Shown in pieces: positions 32,617 through 44,258 of a stretch of 64,000 nt of DNA (its first letter is position 1; every line of letters starts with the position of its first letter). The notes under the pieces were generated by a model that saw nothing but the letters and a program-made list of their open reading frames with translations, was not told the origin of the DNA and did no database searches. This DNA comes from Carettochelys insculpta (lineage: Eukaryota > Chordata > Testudines > Carettochelyidae), in assembly GCF_033958435.1 (NCBI RefSeq), contig NC_134150.1, positions 35,521,501-35,585,500 on the forward strand, written 5' to 3'. The position numbers were made by a program, and so were the translations under genes.

Positions 32617-33189
32617 GTAAGTATGATTATAGTTTCTAGTTTTCAAAAATCTTAAAGAGATCAGTAGAAAAAATATACTACTTTTTTTTTTTTTGAATTC
32701 ATGATTAGTAAGAAGAGTAAAGCCAAGATTTATGGGAAGCTTAATTTTTTTTCTCCCAGAGTGTAGCTGTTAACATTTCTAATAGTGTTCACATCTTATA
32801 AACAGTGTGTTTCAAGGTAATTGTTGTACATATCAGAAACAAATAAGACATTATGTATTTTAGCTGTTTGATAATCATACTACATTGCAGGGCATGGCAA
32901 TGGGTTCCCATGTGAATCTAAACTTTTATTATGCTATTTTATGTAATAGAATTGGATTTTTTGTTTTGTTTTTGTTTTTTTGTTTCCTTGGTTGGAAGGA
33001 AGGGGGAAAATGACTTATCTGCAAATAAGTTAAACCTGTCAGAGCCCAAAATATTTAATGGACTTGGAAAATATGTGGTTTAAATTATACGAAACAGTTG
33101 GAAATAATTGAGCATATTGTGAGAATACAGAGATTTGTTATGTCTGAAATAGAAATAAATCCTGACGCGTGTTAAAACGGAAGGCTTTG
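32617..33189 (+). other. Intron of small gene
   Basis: T runs near 32680 and 32960. Nothing else is seen. Confidence 0.5.
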
Positions 33190-34250
33190 TTTGTCCTTAA
33201 CAGGTTAAGGATGGTCCTATGGATAAAACCTCTCCAAATTTCAGACTTGTCTTCTGTGTTAAAATTAAAATTTCATCCCATCTCTGAAATCTGTTCATGG
33301 ATGGCCAGCTGTCAGCTCAAGCTCAATAAGGCTAAAACTGAGTTCTTCGTCTTCTTTCATTCTTCCCCCTTCTCCCCATCAAACCCTCCACCACTCTTTC
33401 TTTCTTTTTGAATCACTGTGGACAGCACCACAATGCTGCCTGTCACTTAGGCTCATAACCTAAGCATCCTCTTTAACTTGAAGCTCTTTCTAGGCTCTTA
33501 ATACAACTAGGATATGTCTAAACTGGCAATTTTTTCTACTTAATGTCTGTGATCTGGCCTTTCTTATCTATCCATGCAGCTAACATACTAATCATGCACC
33601 TCATTTACCACAGTATCCTTTTCTCTGACCTTGACAAATACAACCTTGCCCTCATCATATCTATTCAGAATGCTTGTGGAAAAAATCAAAGCAATGCGCT
33701 GCGACAATGACCATATCATCCTATCTTTCTGAATCACTCCTTTGGGCCCCCTTCCCTGTCAAATACAAGCTGCTAGTCTTCACTTTCTTGATCACAATCC
33801 TTTATGGCCTAAATTCACACTACTCATCATCTCTCATTTGCTACCAAAATGTTAACTTTCTTGGGGATGCCAACCTCCATTGCCACTTGTTAGTTTTTCA
33901 AATAGGAATCCTGGTGCTTTCTCCCGTGCTGCCTCATACATCTGGGATGAGTTCTCATGGCAATATTTCCTCCTACAATTCTCTCTCTAACTCTCTCTTG
34001 CCTTGATGACTACCAAAAGCTGAACAATGATTAGGTTACTGATTCCATGTTTATGTTGACTAGTATTGTTTCCTTGCCCTTTACTGTCTGTCTGTATCCT
34101 GTTCTTGGTTTCTATAATACATAGATTGTGATTGTGATCTTTCTGGGGCAGAGATTCTTTTTTTGTTCTGTTTGTGTAGCACCTAACACAATAGGATCCT
34201 GCTGCACAACATGCTCCTGAGTATTATGGTAGTAAAACTTACTAATAACA
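33190..34250 (+). mobile_element. L2-like LINE fossil
   Basis: Broken frames contain SWMASCQLKLNKAKTEFF, the L2/CR1-group pattern WM..NxLKLNxxKTE. Further on, pieces resemble the HWLPV..K and late RT segments. The 3' part ('gatctttctggggcagagattc', 'gtagcacctaacacaat') is a typical L2-type tail. Many stops and indels show it is old. Confidence 0.7.
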
Positions 34251-34754
34251 AGAAATCAGTTATATGGCTCACAGATTTTTGGCATGTAAGCAAGGTGAAC
34301 ACTGAAAATTGAAACTATGCCTTTACCTAAAGGTCTTCATTGTATTGCTTTTGGACAGTCTTCTACATCTAGATATACAGACCTCTCCTGTCACTCTCTC
34401 TCACCTTCCTCCTGCATGCCGTACAGATCTTAGTGTAGAAAGAATCCTAGCAAGAGCAAGTCCTTCCATTACTGGAACTATTTGTTCTACAGCAGGGGGA
34501 AAAAATCAAAATTAGTGACATTTGCTGTCACTAATTAATTTGCTGTCCACAAAATTAATTCAAATAGCTTGATATTTGCTCATCTGAACAATTCTCTCAT
34601 CACCCTTTGTTTGACCTTTCTGTATAAAGCGTGCTTGGGGGGTAGAAGGTATCATTTCATTCAAATGATAATTCAAGCACTGACTGAAAGGAAAAGATCA
34701 TTAGGACAGAGGATTCCTAATCAAAATAGCAAATACCATCATCAACTTTGATCT
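34251..34754 (+). other. Intron of small gene
   Basis: AT-rich sequence with no recognised feature. Confidence 0.5.
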
Positions 34755-34915
34755 CTCTTCCTCCCATGGAAGAAATTATCCTTAAGACAAGTCATTCAAC
34801 CTTTATTTGCCTCAATTGCCCATCAGTAAAATGAACAGATATGTAATTCTTGGGACTGTAAGCTGTTTAAGCCTTTTGAGATCCTTGGATGAAAGGTGTT
34901 TGTAATAGTTTGCAT
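34755..34915 (+). mobile_element. MIR SINE
   Basis: 'caagtcattcaacctttatttgcctcaattgcccatcagtaaaatg' is the core of a mammalian-wide interspersed repeat, and the region runs on to the tail 'ggatgaaaggtgtttgtaat'. MIR-type SINEs predate the split of mammals and reptiles. Confidence 0.8.
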
Positions 34916-35097
34916 TGTGGCTAGAATTACATAGTGACAAAGAGATTTGTGTGGTTTCCTCTATATTTCTTCCAGTGAATGTCAAACATGACATACCACA
35001 GCAGAACCAATCCAGTCCTAGGTTTCTAATGTTCTCCTCAAGTTTTTGGTTGAATGTTCACTCATCCTTTCATGTGTGACTAAAAGTCAAGTCAGAA

Positions 35098-35513
35098 AGG
35101 CCGTGTCTACACTAGCAAGTCCTTCTGGAAAATCAGGCCCTCTTCCGAAAGAACAAGTGGAGCGTCCATGCACAAAATGTGCTTTTTTGACTTCCTTTTA
35201 AAAGAACGTGGCGCTTCTGCCAGAGGCCCTCTTCCTCTCCCAAATGAGGAAGAGTGCCTTCTTTGGAAGGATTCTTTTGGAAAAAAGTGTATGTAAATGC
35301 TCCAGGGGACTTTTGTTTGAAGGAGCAGTCCTCATGGTGCTGGATTTTTCGATCCCTGGCCCAGTCTTTTGAAAGAGCAGGGTCTGTGTGGACGCTGTCT
35401 TTCGAAAGAGCAGATTGCTCTTTTGATTTGGTTTTTTGTGTGTGGACGCACACTTTCGAAAAGATCTTCCAGAAGACCATCTTTCGAAAGATCACTGTAG
35501 TGTAGACATGGCT
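35098..35513. mobile_element. Palindromic MITE, family E
   Basis: The ends are 'ccgtgtctacactag' and 'gtagtgtagacatgg'. The halves mirror one another through 'ctttcgaaagagcag' and 'ctcttttgaaagag' type blocks around 35300. It is non-coding; the frame at 35133-35561 is a by-product. Confidence 0.75.
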
Positions 35514-35981
35514 AAAGAGACTCAATAATATAACTGGGTCAACCACACACCTGACCTTCACTTTTCAGCAACAGAGGGGTCATTTTAGTATTGGGCAGTT
35601 CCCTCTGCAACTGCTGTTTTTTTCACTTTGATCTGACAGAGGGAGCTGTTGTACCACACCTGATTTAACACCTTTCAGAGATGTTTGCATAACTCTAATA
35701 ATTACAGTTGGTACCATAGCATAGGTACTTGCATTTTAACTAAAAGCTAGGAACAGCACGTTCTTAGCTTTCAGCAAGCCACCAGAAAAGAGAGGCTAAC
35801 CTTTTTAGTTCTGGGTACACAAGTCCACAGTCAGTACAATTTATTTGGATAGTTGTTCTTCACTGTCAGGATGAACCAGCAGTCTTTTGGTGTAATGTGA
35901 TATATATGCCTATAAAATCCAATGTTTGGGAGGTGGGCGGTCTTCTGTAGGTAAGAAATATATTGTATGTTTTTTATTCAG

Positions 35982-36026
35982 ATGAATCAAAAATTTGCAG
36001 CATTGCCCCATAAAATTCTCCTTTGA
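35982..36026 (+). CDS. Possible terminal exon of small coiled-coil gene
   Basis: The acceptor 'gttttttattcag' is followed in phase 0 by MNQKFAALPHKILL and a TGA stop. Phase 0 is what exon 2 requires. The short helix would end a protein of 64 residues. A polyadenylation signal AATAAA follows at 36086-36091. The exon is short, so this remains a suggestion; the true exon could lie elsewhere. Confidence 0.4.
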   Translation: MNQKFAALPHKILL

Positions 36027-36394
36027 AAATACAGATTGACATAAATTCAAGGTGAACATTTTATTGAGAGTTGTTGGTTTTTTTTAATAAAATTTTTTTT
36101 TTGAAGAACCCCACAAATGTTGGGCAAGTTATTGACTGAAGATGCAGCCAAAGCTCAACACTTTGTGTTGCCTTTTTTTTTTAAATAGTTTTGTCGTCAA
36201 TTTGAGTGACTTTTAACATGTCAGTTTAGCCAAACCTTTCAAAAGTGGCTGCTCATATTATGGGCTTGTGTGTGAGAGCACGCAGGGTCTGATTTTCAGA
36301 GAATCTGAGCACAGACTCCAGCAGAAGTAAACGGATGCTTGGGAATTCTTAAAATGTGTGTCTCAAGCTCTGCACCTGAATTTCGTGAACAACT

Positions 36395-36500
36395 TGGAAA
36401 ACATTGATTATTTGAGCTTCACAACACCCCTGTCAGCCAGGAAGTGTAAAGTGCCTGCTAAAAATGAAGCAACTAGAGTCGAGAAAAATTAAGATCAATG
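36395..36500. mobile_element. Probable MIR fragment
   Basis: 'gagcttcacaacacccctgtcagccagg' followed by 'gaagcaactagagtcgagaaaaattaag' resembles the MIR core with its 'gaggaaactgaggcacagag' segment, much diverged. Confidence 0.5.
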
Positions 36501-38330
36501 TATTTACAAACAGTAACTAGGAAAAATAAGGTAGCATGGTGTTATTGCTGCTATGCTTTGTGGTTGGAGATGCTTACTTGCATGCTTCTGTATATTTAAA
36601 TACAAAGGACCCAATTCTGCCGTGTTTACTTGGTGAATAGTTCAGGCAATTCAGCAGAACTATTCATAAAAGCAAGAGCTGTAGGATTTAGCAGTTTTGC
36701 ATCTAAGAGGCTAATCCATTTAAAAGTAAATTTGTCTAAAAAGTCCATAAAAGTCCCTCAAAAATATTGTTGGAAAGAGAAACTTAAATGCACGATTTTC
36801 TTAGCTGTGTCTGTTTATTCTCCTAGATAAGGACAATTTTGTATCTCGTGGCTTATCTCACTTCAGACTCGATTCCCAGTTATTTGAATAAGACTCTTTG
36901 TAATTCTGAATAGGCCCGCTCACAGTATTTCTGGGCCTTAGAGCAGAACAGTGAGTGGGCACCCCACATCTGCCTGGATAGGATCCTCCATGGACTGTAC
37001 AGCGCCTGCATTGGCAGGCTTCGGCCTGCACTGTTGGACATACTTTTCTGGCACAGCAGGGGCTTCCACATTCATTAAGGTTGCCAGCTGTCTAATCAGG
37101 CAAACCCAAGTACCTTTGCCACCCCGATTCCCTGAGGTCTTGCCCCTATCCTGCCCCTTCCCCGAGACTCCCCTCCACACCCCTGTCTGTCACTACCTGC
37201 CTCTCACTCCACTCACCTTCACCACACTGGGGAAGAAGGTAAGCATGAAAGGTTGAGCTCTGAGAGGGAATTTAGGTGCGGTCCCTAGGCTGGGTGGCGA
37301 GAGGAGGTGTCAGCTCTGGAGCCAGCTTGCGGGAATGTGTAGGGCTGGGCAGGGGGTTGGGATGCAGGAGGAGGGTCAGGGGTCAGCATTTACTTCAGTC
37401 AACTCCCAAAGGTGATTGGAACACCCTCTGGCAGTGGCCCTGGGGAGGTGTTGCCTTCAAGAACCGGCCCTGCAACTCCCAGGGGCTGTAGTTCCTAGCC
37501 AATTGGACTTGTGGAATTGGTGCTGGGGACAGACAGCATGCAGACACTCCTCCCTCCGCCCACCCCAATCCAGTCTAATGGCTGCTGGGACTGTGCCAGC
37601 ATTTATGAATCTGGGAAAAGTGTGGCACAACTGCGAGGGTAAGCAGCAAGCCTCCCTTAGCCTTGTTGTGCTGCTGGGCGTGCCAAGGCGCTTTTGAATA
37701 ACCTGGGCCCCTTGCAATTGCCCTGTCCTGTCAGCAGGCAGATTCAGTAGTAACACATATTAAATTTAGTGATAAATTGAGTTCCTATGATGGTTGACAT
37801 TCATCCAAATGCAATGATCTATAACTCTGATAAGAAGGTAGGTTCATTACATGCCAGTAATTCATACAGCAAACTGAATCCGTACATCTCCACTGATGTG
37901 TGACAGCCTCACTTTCTCATCTTGAGAGCTGTGTCAAATCAGCCTGCCATGAATCCTGGGCTCTAATTGTTGAAGGTGGGAGATGCACTTCCTTTCATCG
38001 CTTGGAAGAAATTAAACTCTTTCAGCTGCATTAACTTCTGCCACATGTAAGGTACAACATACACAGCTACACTGAGGCAAAATTTCTCTTTGATCTGTAC
38101 ATCATATTGCATTAACTGTGTATCAACAATGAATCTGTAGGCACAAGCAGCAATGATGTGGGAGATATTTTAGCAATGACAAGTGTAACATAACTAAAAA
38201 GCATGAGTATTTCTGATTAAATTTTTGAAGCTCTTTCCACCACAATTTTTGAATTCCCTTTAACTCCCACCCCAGCTCACCTTGGCCCCCAGTAAATACG
38301 TGTGGGTGCTTTGTGCATTGTATTCTGGCT
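36501..38330. other. Intergenic sequence
   Basis: No gene is seen. Positions 37080-37750 are richer in GC, with pyrimidine tracts, and may be an old repeat. The frames there show no family resemblance. Confidence 0.45.
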
Positions 38331-38460
38331 ATGGTCAGAAGAAGTGGGTCTGTCCCACGAAAGCTCACCTAATAAACCATTTTGCTAGTCTTTAAAGTGC
38401 TGCTTGACTGCTTTTTGTTTTGATAGTGTATAGACTAGGACGGCTTCCTCTCTGTTACTA
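38331..38460 (+). mobile_element. Penelope-like tail, single copy
   Basis: It runs from 'ggtcagaagaagtgggtctg' through 'tcccacgaaagctc', 'gtctttaaagtgctgc' and 'ttttgatagtgtatagac' to 'ctctctgttact'. It is truncated at its 5' end and lacks a partner arm. Confidence 0.8.
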
Positions 38461-38539
38461 TTCAAATAGGGAATAACTGTAGTACTGCTGAACAGGATCT
38501 GGGGATTATTGTAGGTTGCTAATTCAGTGTGTGCCACCA

Positions 38540-38968
38540 ATGTGATGCAGTAGCAAAGTGAGCTAATATTTTAGGTTTTTGTAACAGGAGTATCCTAAGG
38601 CATGGGAGGTAATTGCTCCTCTTTTTGCACTCGTGAGGTCTTTGCTGGGATTACTGTGTCAAGTTTTGAGCACCAAACTCTAAGAACAATGTGCACAAAC
38701 TAGTGAAAGTCTAGAAAACAGCAAAAATGATAAAAGGCTTAGAAAACCTGACCTATGAGGAAAAGTTTTTAAAAACAACAAAAAAGCAAAGTGGACATGT
38801 TTAGTCTTACCAGTTGAAGATTGAGTGGAGACCTGTTAACAGCCTTCACATATGTTAAGGGTTGTTCTACAAAGGACAATGATCAGTTGTTCTTCTAGCC
38901 ACTGAAAGTATGACAAGAAGTAATTTGTTTTTAATCTTAGCAAGTAGATTTAAGGTTAAATATTAGAG
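38540..38968 (+). mobile_element. CR1 LINE fragment
   Basis: Includes 'caaaaatgataaaaggctta', 'aaacctgacctatgaggaaa' and 'acaagaagtaatttgt', the late coding and 3' region of CR1 in plus orientation, with indels. Confidence 0.8.
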
Positions 38969-39360
38969 CTGTGTCTACACACGCCCCCTCCTTTTGGGGC
39001 ATGTTAATGAGGCACTTCAGAAAATGCTAATGAGGCACTGCCATAAATATGCAGTGCTTCATTAGCATAATGACGGCTGTGTGCAATTTGAAAGTGCCGC
39101 TTTTGGAACACATGCCACCTATGTAGATGGGTCCTTTCAAAAGGACCCCCCCTGACCTCAAAAGCGTCTTCTTCCTAAAACTAAATCGGAAGAAGGGGCT
39201 TTTGAAGTCAGGGGGGTCCTTTCAAAAGGCCCTGTCTACACGGGCGGCGTGCATTCCAAAAGCGGCGCTTTCAGATTGTGCACAGCTGTCATTATGCTAG
39301 TGAGGCACTGCATATTCATGGCAGCGCCTCATTAGCATCTTCCAAAGTGCCTCATTAACA
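38969..39360. mobile_element. Palindromic MITE, family B copy 2
   Basis: It starts 'ctgtgtctacac' then 'gccccctccttttggggcatgttaatg'. The right half mirrors this up to 'gtgcctcattaaca' but the outermost right end is missing. Confidence 0.75.
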
Positions 39361-41776
39361 GTCTTTTATTTCTTTGATTGTCAAGCCAAAATAACTGTGT
39401 TTTATAAAGTTAGGTTGTAAGACAGTCCACCCAAAGCCTGGGTTGCAATGTGCCCAGTGGGATACAGGAGTATGCTGAAAGGACACCCACAGTATTTTTC
39501 TTAATTAAATGCTTCTAAGCAAGAGCAAGTGGAGCAAAGTGGAGAAAAGCCATTCTGTTGAGACTTCTACAATTTCAGTATATACCTTCCCCTTCTTCCT
39601 TCCTCACTGCTTCCAGGTCTCATGCTGATGTTCAGAGATCACATTACTTACCTTTTTCGAGTTTCATGAAGCAGTGCTTCTACAACTGTCAGTGTCCTCT
39701 GACAAGAGTCCGTAACGTTTCCTTGCTGCTAACATAAGCAGACCTTATGATAGTAATAGAAAAGGAAGCTAGTCTGGGGTGGGTGGGGGGAGTGAAAAAG
39801 ATATTCTGGGTTCTTTTTATAATAGTTCTTATTCTTATGACATGTTATACTCTTGGCGACCCCCGGCATGCATGCCAGGAGTGGTACACAAGCCAGTTTA
39901 CCTCAGCAAACAAGGCAGGAGCTCAGCCCCACCCATCCTCCCCCCATGCAGATTGCACGCGGCTGGGGACACGGAGCCCCAAAGAACCTGCTGCAGGAAT
40001 GGAGCAGCTTGGCTAGTTTCTTGCCTCTCCCCCTCATGTCAATAACATGTTCCTGGCCAACCCCCAGCATCCCTGACGGACAGGGAGCCCTTGAGGCTGG
40101 ACTGTCGTTATGGAGGGCAAATCTTCACATTCCCCAACCGGGTGACCTGTCTGTTAAACTGCTCTGGGGATCTGCGATGGCAGCACAGCATTGGGACAAT
40201 TGTCCCTTTCATTCTGCTGGTCCCAGGTTGCCCCTTTGGATCTGACCCACCTGGGTCTTGCCTTCCTCCCCTGACCTCCCCCCCCCCCCACCCGCCAAAA
40301 AAAAAAAAAAAAAATTTTGGGAGGGATTTGCAGGATCCAAGCCAATTTCTGGATTGCCAAGGGAAGTCTAGTTTGTAATTGCAGCCAGCAAGTGGCTTTT
40401 GATATGAAACAGTTGGCTTGGGAGTCCCTCCAAAGGGCCATAGCCTCTAGGGGAACTTACAGGGGCTTGCTCTGACATCCTGAAATGCAGGGCTGGGGAA
40501 CCTTTATGGGGTTGAGGGCTACTTACCCATAGAAGAAACAGTTGGGAACCACACACAAGTTCAGGGTTCACTGTGTGGGAGGGAGCTGTGTGGTGGTGGG
40601 CATTTATTTTTAAAAGGCAGTATTCAAAGCATAAAATCAAAGGGCCGATCTTACTGAAAACTATTGTGGCTGGGCTTCCATTGCTTTTCAAGGAGATGGC
40701 CCTGCTACTGAAGCTTTTAATTTTTCTAGGTTTTGGTACCATTTGTTTTTGAACTTCATGTGGATACAGTGCCAAGAATCTTTGCTTTAAAAGTGTTTCA
40801 TTTGAAATTATTTATACATGAAATGATTAAACCACCCTCTGATATGTGTAGTAGGACCCCTATTCTCCACTGTGGTATTCTACTTCTGTGCTCACTGAAG
40901 TTTGACTATGGAGCTGTGAGAATCTTTAATAAGGAAATTTGTCCAAAAATTTACAAAAACTTTGAACGGCACTGATTTATCATGTTCATTCCAAACCATG
41001 CAAAATCAAGGGGCTTTGTTTTATTTGGCATTAGATCAAAGTCAAAAATAGTCTGAGTGTTCATTTAGAGTGGATTGGTAACTGGGGAGGGGGGAAAATC
41101 CATGAATTTTCTTTGAGGCAACTGCTTTCTTTTACAGGTATAGATAATTGCAGGTGCTGTCGAATCCATTTGAAACAAGTTTGAAATATACCACATAAAG
41201 CACTGAATAATGGCATGGTTACTTGGTTACAAACGTTGCTTGTTTTTGTCAAAAGTTTCAAACAGAAAATAACTTATCTGCAAAGTTTGCTTTGCTTCGT
41301 CTGGAGTGGTAACACCCAAAAATATGGTAATGCGAGCGTTATGCAAATGTGGTGTTTAGTGGGGATTTTATTCACTCTGCTGTTACTAAGCATCTGTTAT
41401 GTTCCAGTTACTGTTTGTTAATTGAGTGTTTTGCACATGCTATAATTATGTAATTCAGTAGCATTGCTGTCTTGCCTGTGCAGTTCTAATTCATTATGCA
41501 AGTGGTCAATTTAATTAAATGAGAGTAAGAACTGGAAATAGCATGTAAGTATTGCTAAAGGCTTGTTCCTGTGAGGGGTGTTCCATATCTCTTCAGTTTT
41601 CATTCAGCTTAACAGGGGTGTTCTGTGAACCTCCCAAGAGCAGTTCAGTTCTGGGTGTAAATATGCAATTTACTCAATAATTAATATTTTGGCTACTTTG
41701 AGGGGAAGGAAAACTGAATGGTTGTGGAATTGGAATATGTGAGGTCCAGCAATGAGGTTTTTGCCTAATTCACATA
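39361..41776. other. Intergenic sequence
   Basis: Contains a C run at about 40270-40280 followed by an A run at 40297-40313. Positions 40484-40700 hold a diverged hAT-like piece ('ggctggggaacc', 'cagttgggaaccac'). No gene is supported. Confidence 0.45.
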
Positions 41777-42160
41777 GGCTATGTCTACACTAGCCCAAAA
41801 TTTCGAAGTTTACCAATGAAGCACTGAAATACCTATTCAGTGCCTCATTAGAATGTGGGTGGCCACTGCACTTCAAAATTGATGCGGCTTGCCGCCGTGT
41901 GGCTTGTCCAGATGGGGGCTCCTTTTCAAAAGGACCCTGGCTACTTCAAAATCCCCTTATTCCTATCTGCTCATAGAACTAAGGGGATTTCGAAGTAGCC
42001 AGGGTCCTTTTGAAAAGCAGCCCCCATCTGGGCGAGCCACGTCAATTTCGAAGTGCTGTGGCTGCCCATGTTCTAATGAGGCGCTGAATATGTATTTCAG
42101 TACTTCATTAGTAAACTTCGAAATGGCCATTTTGAAGTTTTGGGCTAGTGTAGACATGGC
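41777..42160. mobile_element. Palindromic MITE, family A copy 2
   Basis: The ends are 'ggctatgtctacactag' and 'ctagtgtagacatggc', bordered by 'cata' on both sides. The same interior blocks occur as in 16210-16631. Confidence 0.8.
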
Positions 42161-42237
42161 CATAGTGAAACAAGGATGACTGAAACTTGCATTTAAATAT
42201 CTTTCTCCCCCCTTTTCACCCCCCCCCCCACTTATTT

Positions 42238-42652
42238 TTTCCAGAGTATCCAGCCTCTCAGAGTGGGATTTGTGCCATGTGAAAATGCTAGAACCGTTCC
42301 AGGGTGCACAGTAGTTCAACCTTTCTGTCACGGCAGTTCGTAGAAGCCACAATATAACCATACTCCTCCTATTCTGTGTGATTACATCAAACATGCAGTG
42401 GACCAACAGAAACTGAACTTTCTTAAATTCTGGATGCCTATGTAGAAGGTAATGTTTTAACTGTAGACGATCTACAGCTTGTACTAGCCGAATTTCCTCA
42501 TGATGTGCACTAGTAGGGTTCTTAATTCTAAGCTTTAGTTTCCGTAGCTCATTTGTTTTTAATATGTGCAGATCAAGGCTATTCCAAACAATCCTTGGTG
42601 CTTTGAATAAAGTTATATAGGTAAAAGTTACCAACTTTGTCACTATGCCCAT
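42238..42652 (-). CDS. Unrecognised minus-strand coding candidate
   Basis: From ATG 42652 the frame reads MGIVTKLVTFTYITLFKAP, then RIVWNSLDLHILKTNELRKL and so on for about 138 codons to LDTLEKI near 42238. The composition is protein-like, with alternating hydrophobic and basic helices and few low-complexity runs. Beyond this it runs into a G tract and the family A MITE, so the true 3' end is lost or lies at an unseen donor. No clear acceptor precedes the ATG, which suits a retrocopy or single-exon gene. I do not recognise the family and assign no function. Confidence 0.45.
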
Positions 42653-42819
42653 TGTGTTCTCTTCCTTTTGCCTCCCCCAGCTTTGTGAGCATAATGAGGG
42701 TGTCACCTTGAAAGTGCTGCTTGACTCATCCTCCTGAGTTCAGGGAGACACGAGGTCATCCTGGAAGTGCACATTAACCTAGTTCTCCTCAGACATGCTC
42801 TGTTAAGTCACAGGTACAC

Positions 42820-43030
42820 TGTCTAGCATGGATGTGCAAAACTGACCTCTCAGGGGGTCACAATTAACCCCTGTACTCCTCCCAAGATACTAAGGGAAGT
42901 CGATGGGAGATATTCTCCTGTCAGTCTTTCCCAGTATGGACAGCCAAGTTAGCTGAGCACAGATACGCAATTCTAGCTTTGACAATTGTGTAGCTCAAAA
43001 TCAACGTCTCTGTGGTGGATTTACTTTGCC
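42820..43030. repeat. MITE related to 13743-14233
   Basis: Shares, in reverse, the 'gatgggagat', 'gttagctgagcacagatacgcaa' and 'aaaatcaacgtc' type segments with the SINE-interrupted MITE, and ends 'ttgtgtagatg'. The left end is diverged. Confidence 0.55.
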
Positions 43031-43798
43031 TTGTGTAGATGTTGTGCATGCACGTGTGTGTGTGCGTGCGCGGGGCATGTTCACTCATCTGATTCTAGGG
43101 CAGGAAGAATCCAGCCCTGTGGAACCTAGGTCTTGCAGGATAGCTCCATTGTGAGGGACCTTGTAAAAGGCAGAAATAGAGCTCCATATGAGAACACAAG
43201 GGGAACACCCTGACGAATAGCCCTAATAAATGAGCATACCTGAAAGTAATGGGCAAATCTGGTAACAAGTGGTTGATCTAATAAGGTCAAGGCTTTGCTC
43301 TGTTTGTAGCTCTGCCATTGGTATGTTACAATCTTACAGGAGTCATTTTAACCCTTTTGCCCCTCTTCATGCCTGGGTTTAAAATAAAGGTGTCGTCTTC
43401 TGAACACTTTGGACTGTGCAGTTATATCACCGATTACAGTATTGTTAATATTATAGCCCTACTAAGGGATAAACTTACACCTGCCAATAATCTCTTGCCT
43501 GGTTGTGAACTATTGTTCTCAAGAAGTATGTGCTTTGAGCAAGTGTCTACTGATTCACTCGGTGTTACAACCTGTGAGACAAATCACTTTTATTGTAGTT
43601 GAAATTTTTTCAAGTAACTTATAAGCTGTAGGCACCTTACAGGTCTGAACTGCTTTTTTTGTTTAACATGTAAATAGCAGATCTTTCCTAGAATGCAACA
43701 TTCAGCAAACATTCTTTGCCCAAATAAAATCCCATCCCTTCCAGTCTCCAAAAGAAACTTACTGCCTCTACTTTCTGCACCCAGCTATCAAGCACTGG
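43031..43798. other. Intergenic sequence, possible LTR remnant
   Basis: A short GT/GC alternation lies at 43050-43072. Positions 43160-43560 include 'aaaataaaggtgtcgtcttctgaac' and a promoter-like AT pattern that could be an old solo LTR, but I could not find matching ends or a target duplication. Confidence 0.35.
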
Positions 43799-44254
43799 GG
43801 CTGTTTCTACACAGGCCACTTCCTTTGGAAGTGGTGTGCTAATATACAGAGGGAAAGATGCTAATGAGGCATCGATGCAAATTCCCTGTGCCTCATTAGC
43901 ATAATGTCATGTGATTAGGAGTCCGGAAAACTGTTCTTCCGGACTCAGAACGCCATGTAGAAGCGCGGCCTCAGGGGAGCTTCCGGAAGAAAGTCCTTCT
44001 TCCAGAGGCCCCTTCTTCCTGAAGATTTTTGGGAAGAAGGGGCCTCCAGAAGGAGCACGTCCTTCTGGAAGGCCCCCCCGGGGCCGTGCTTCTATATGGC
44101 ATTTTGGAGTCTGGAAGAGCAGTTTTCCAGGCTCCAAATCACGTGACATTATGCTAATGAGGTGTGGGGAATTTGCATCCGCACCTCATTAGCATCTTTC
44201 GCTCCATGTATTAGCATACCACTTCCGAAGGAAGTGGTCTGTGTAGAAACAGCC
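43799..44254. mobile_element. Palindromic MITE, family D copy 1
   Basis: The ends are 'ggctgtttctacacaggccacttcc' and its complement 'ggaagtggtctgtgtagaaacagcc'. The halves are complementary through the 'gctaatgaggc' and 'ttccggactc' type blocks, centred near 44030. Confidence 0.85.
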
Positions 44255-44258
44255 TGTC

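Noticed and set aside
33190..33411. Exon of the small gene after a good-looking acceptor 'ccttaacag'
   Set aside because: The sequence that follows is the reverse-transcriptase region of an L2-like LINE and runs on into its 3' tail.
35133..35561. Minus-strand frame of 142 codons
   Set aside because: It lies almost wholly in the palindromic MITE at 35098-35513.
43160..43620. Second solo LTR
   Set aside because: It has promoter-like and AATAAA-like motifs, but no matched TG..CA ends or flanking repeats could be found.
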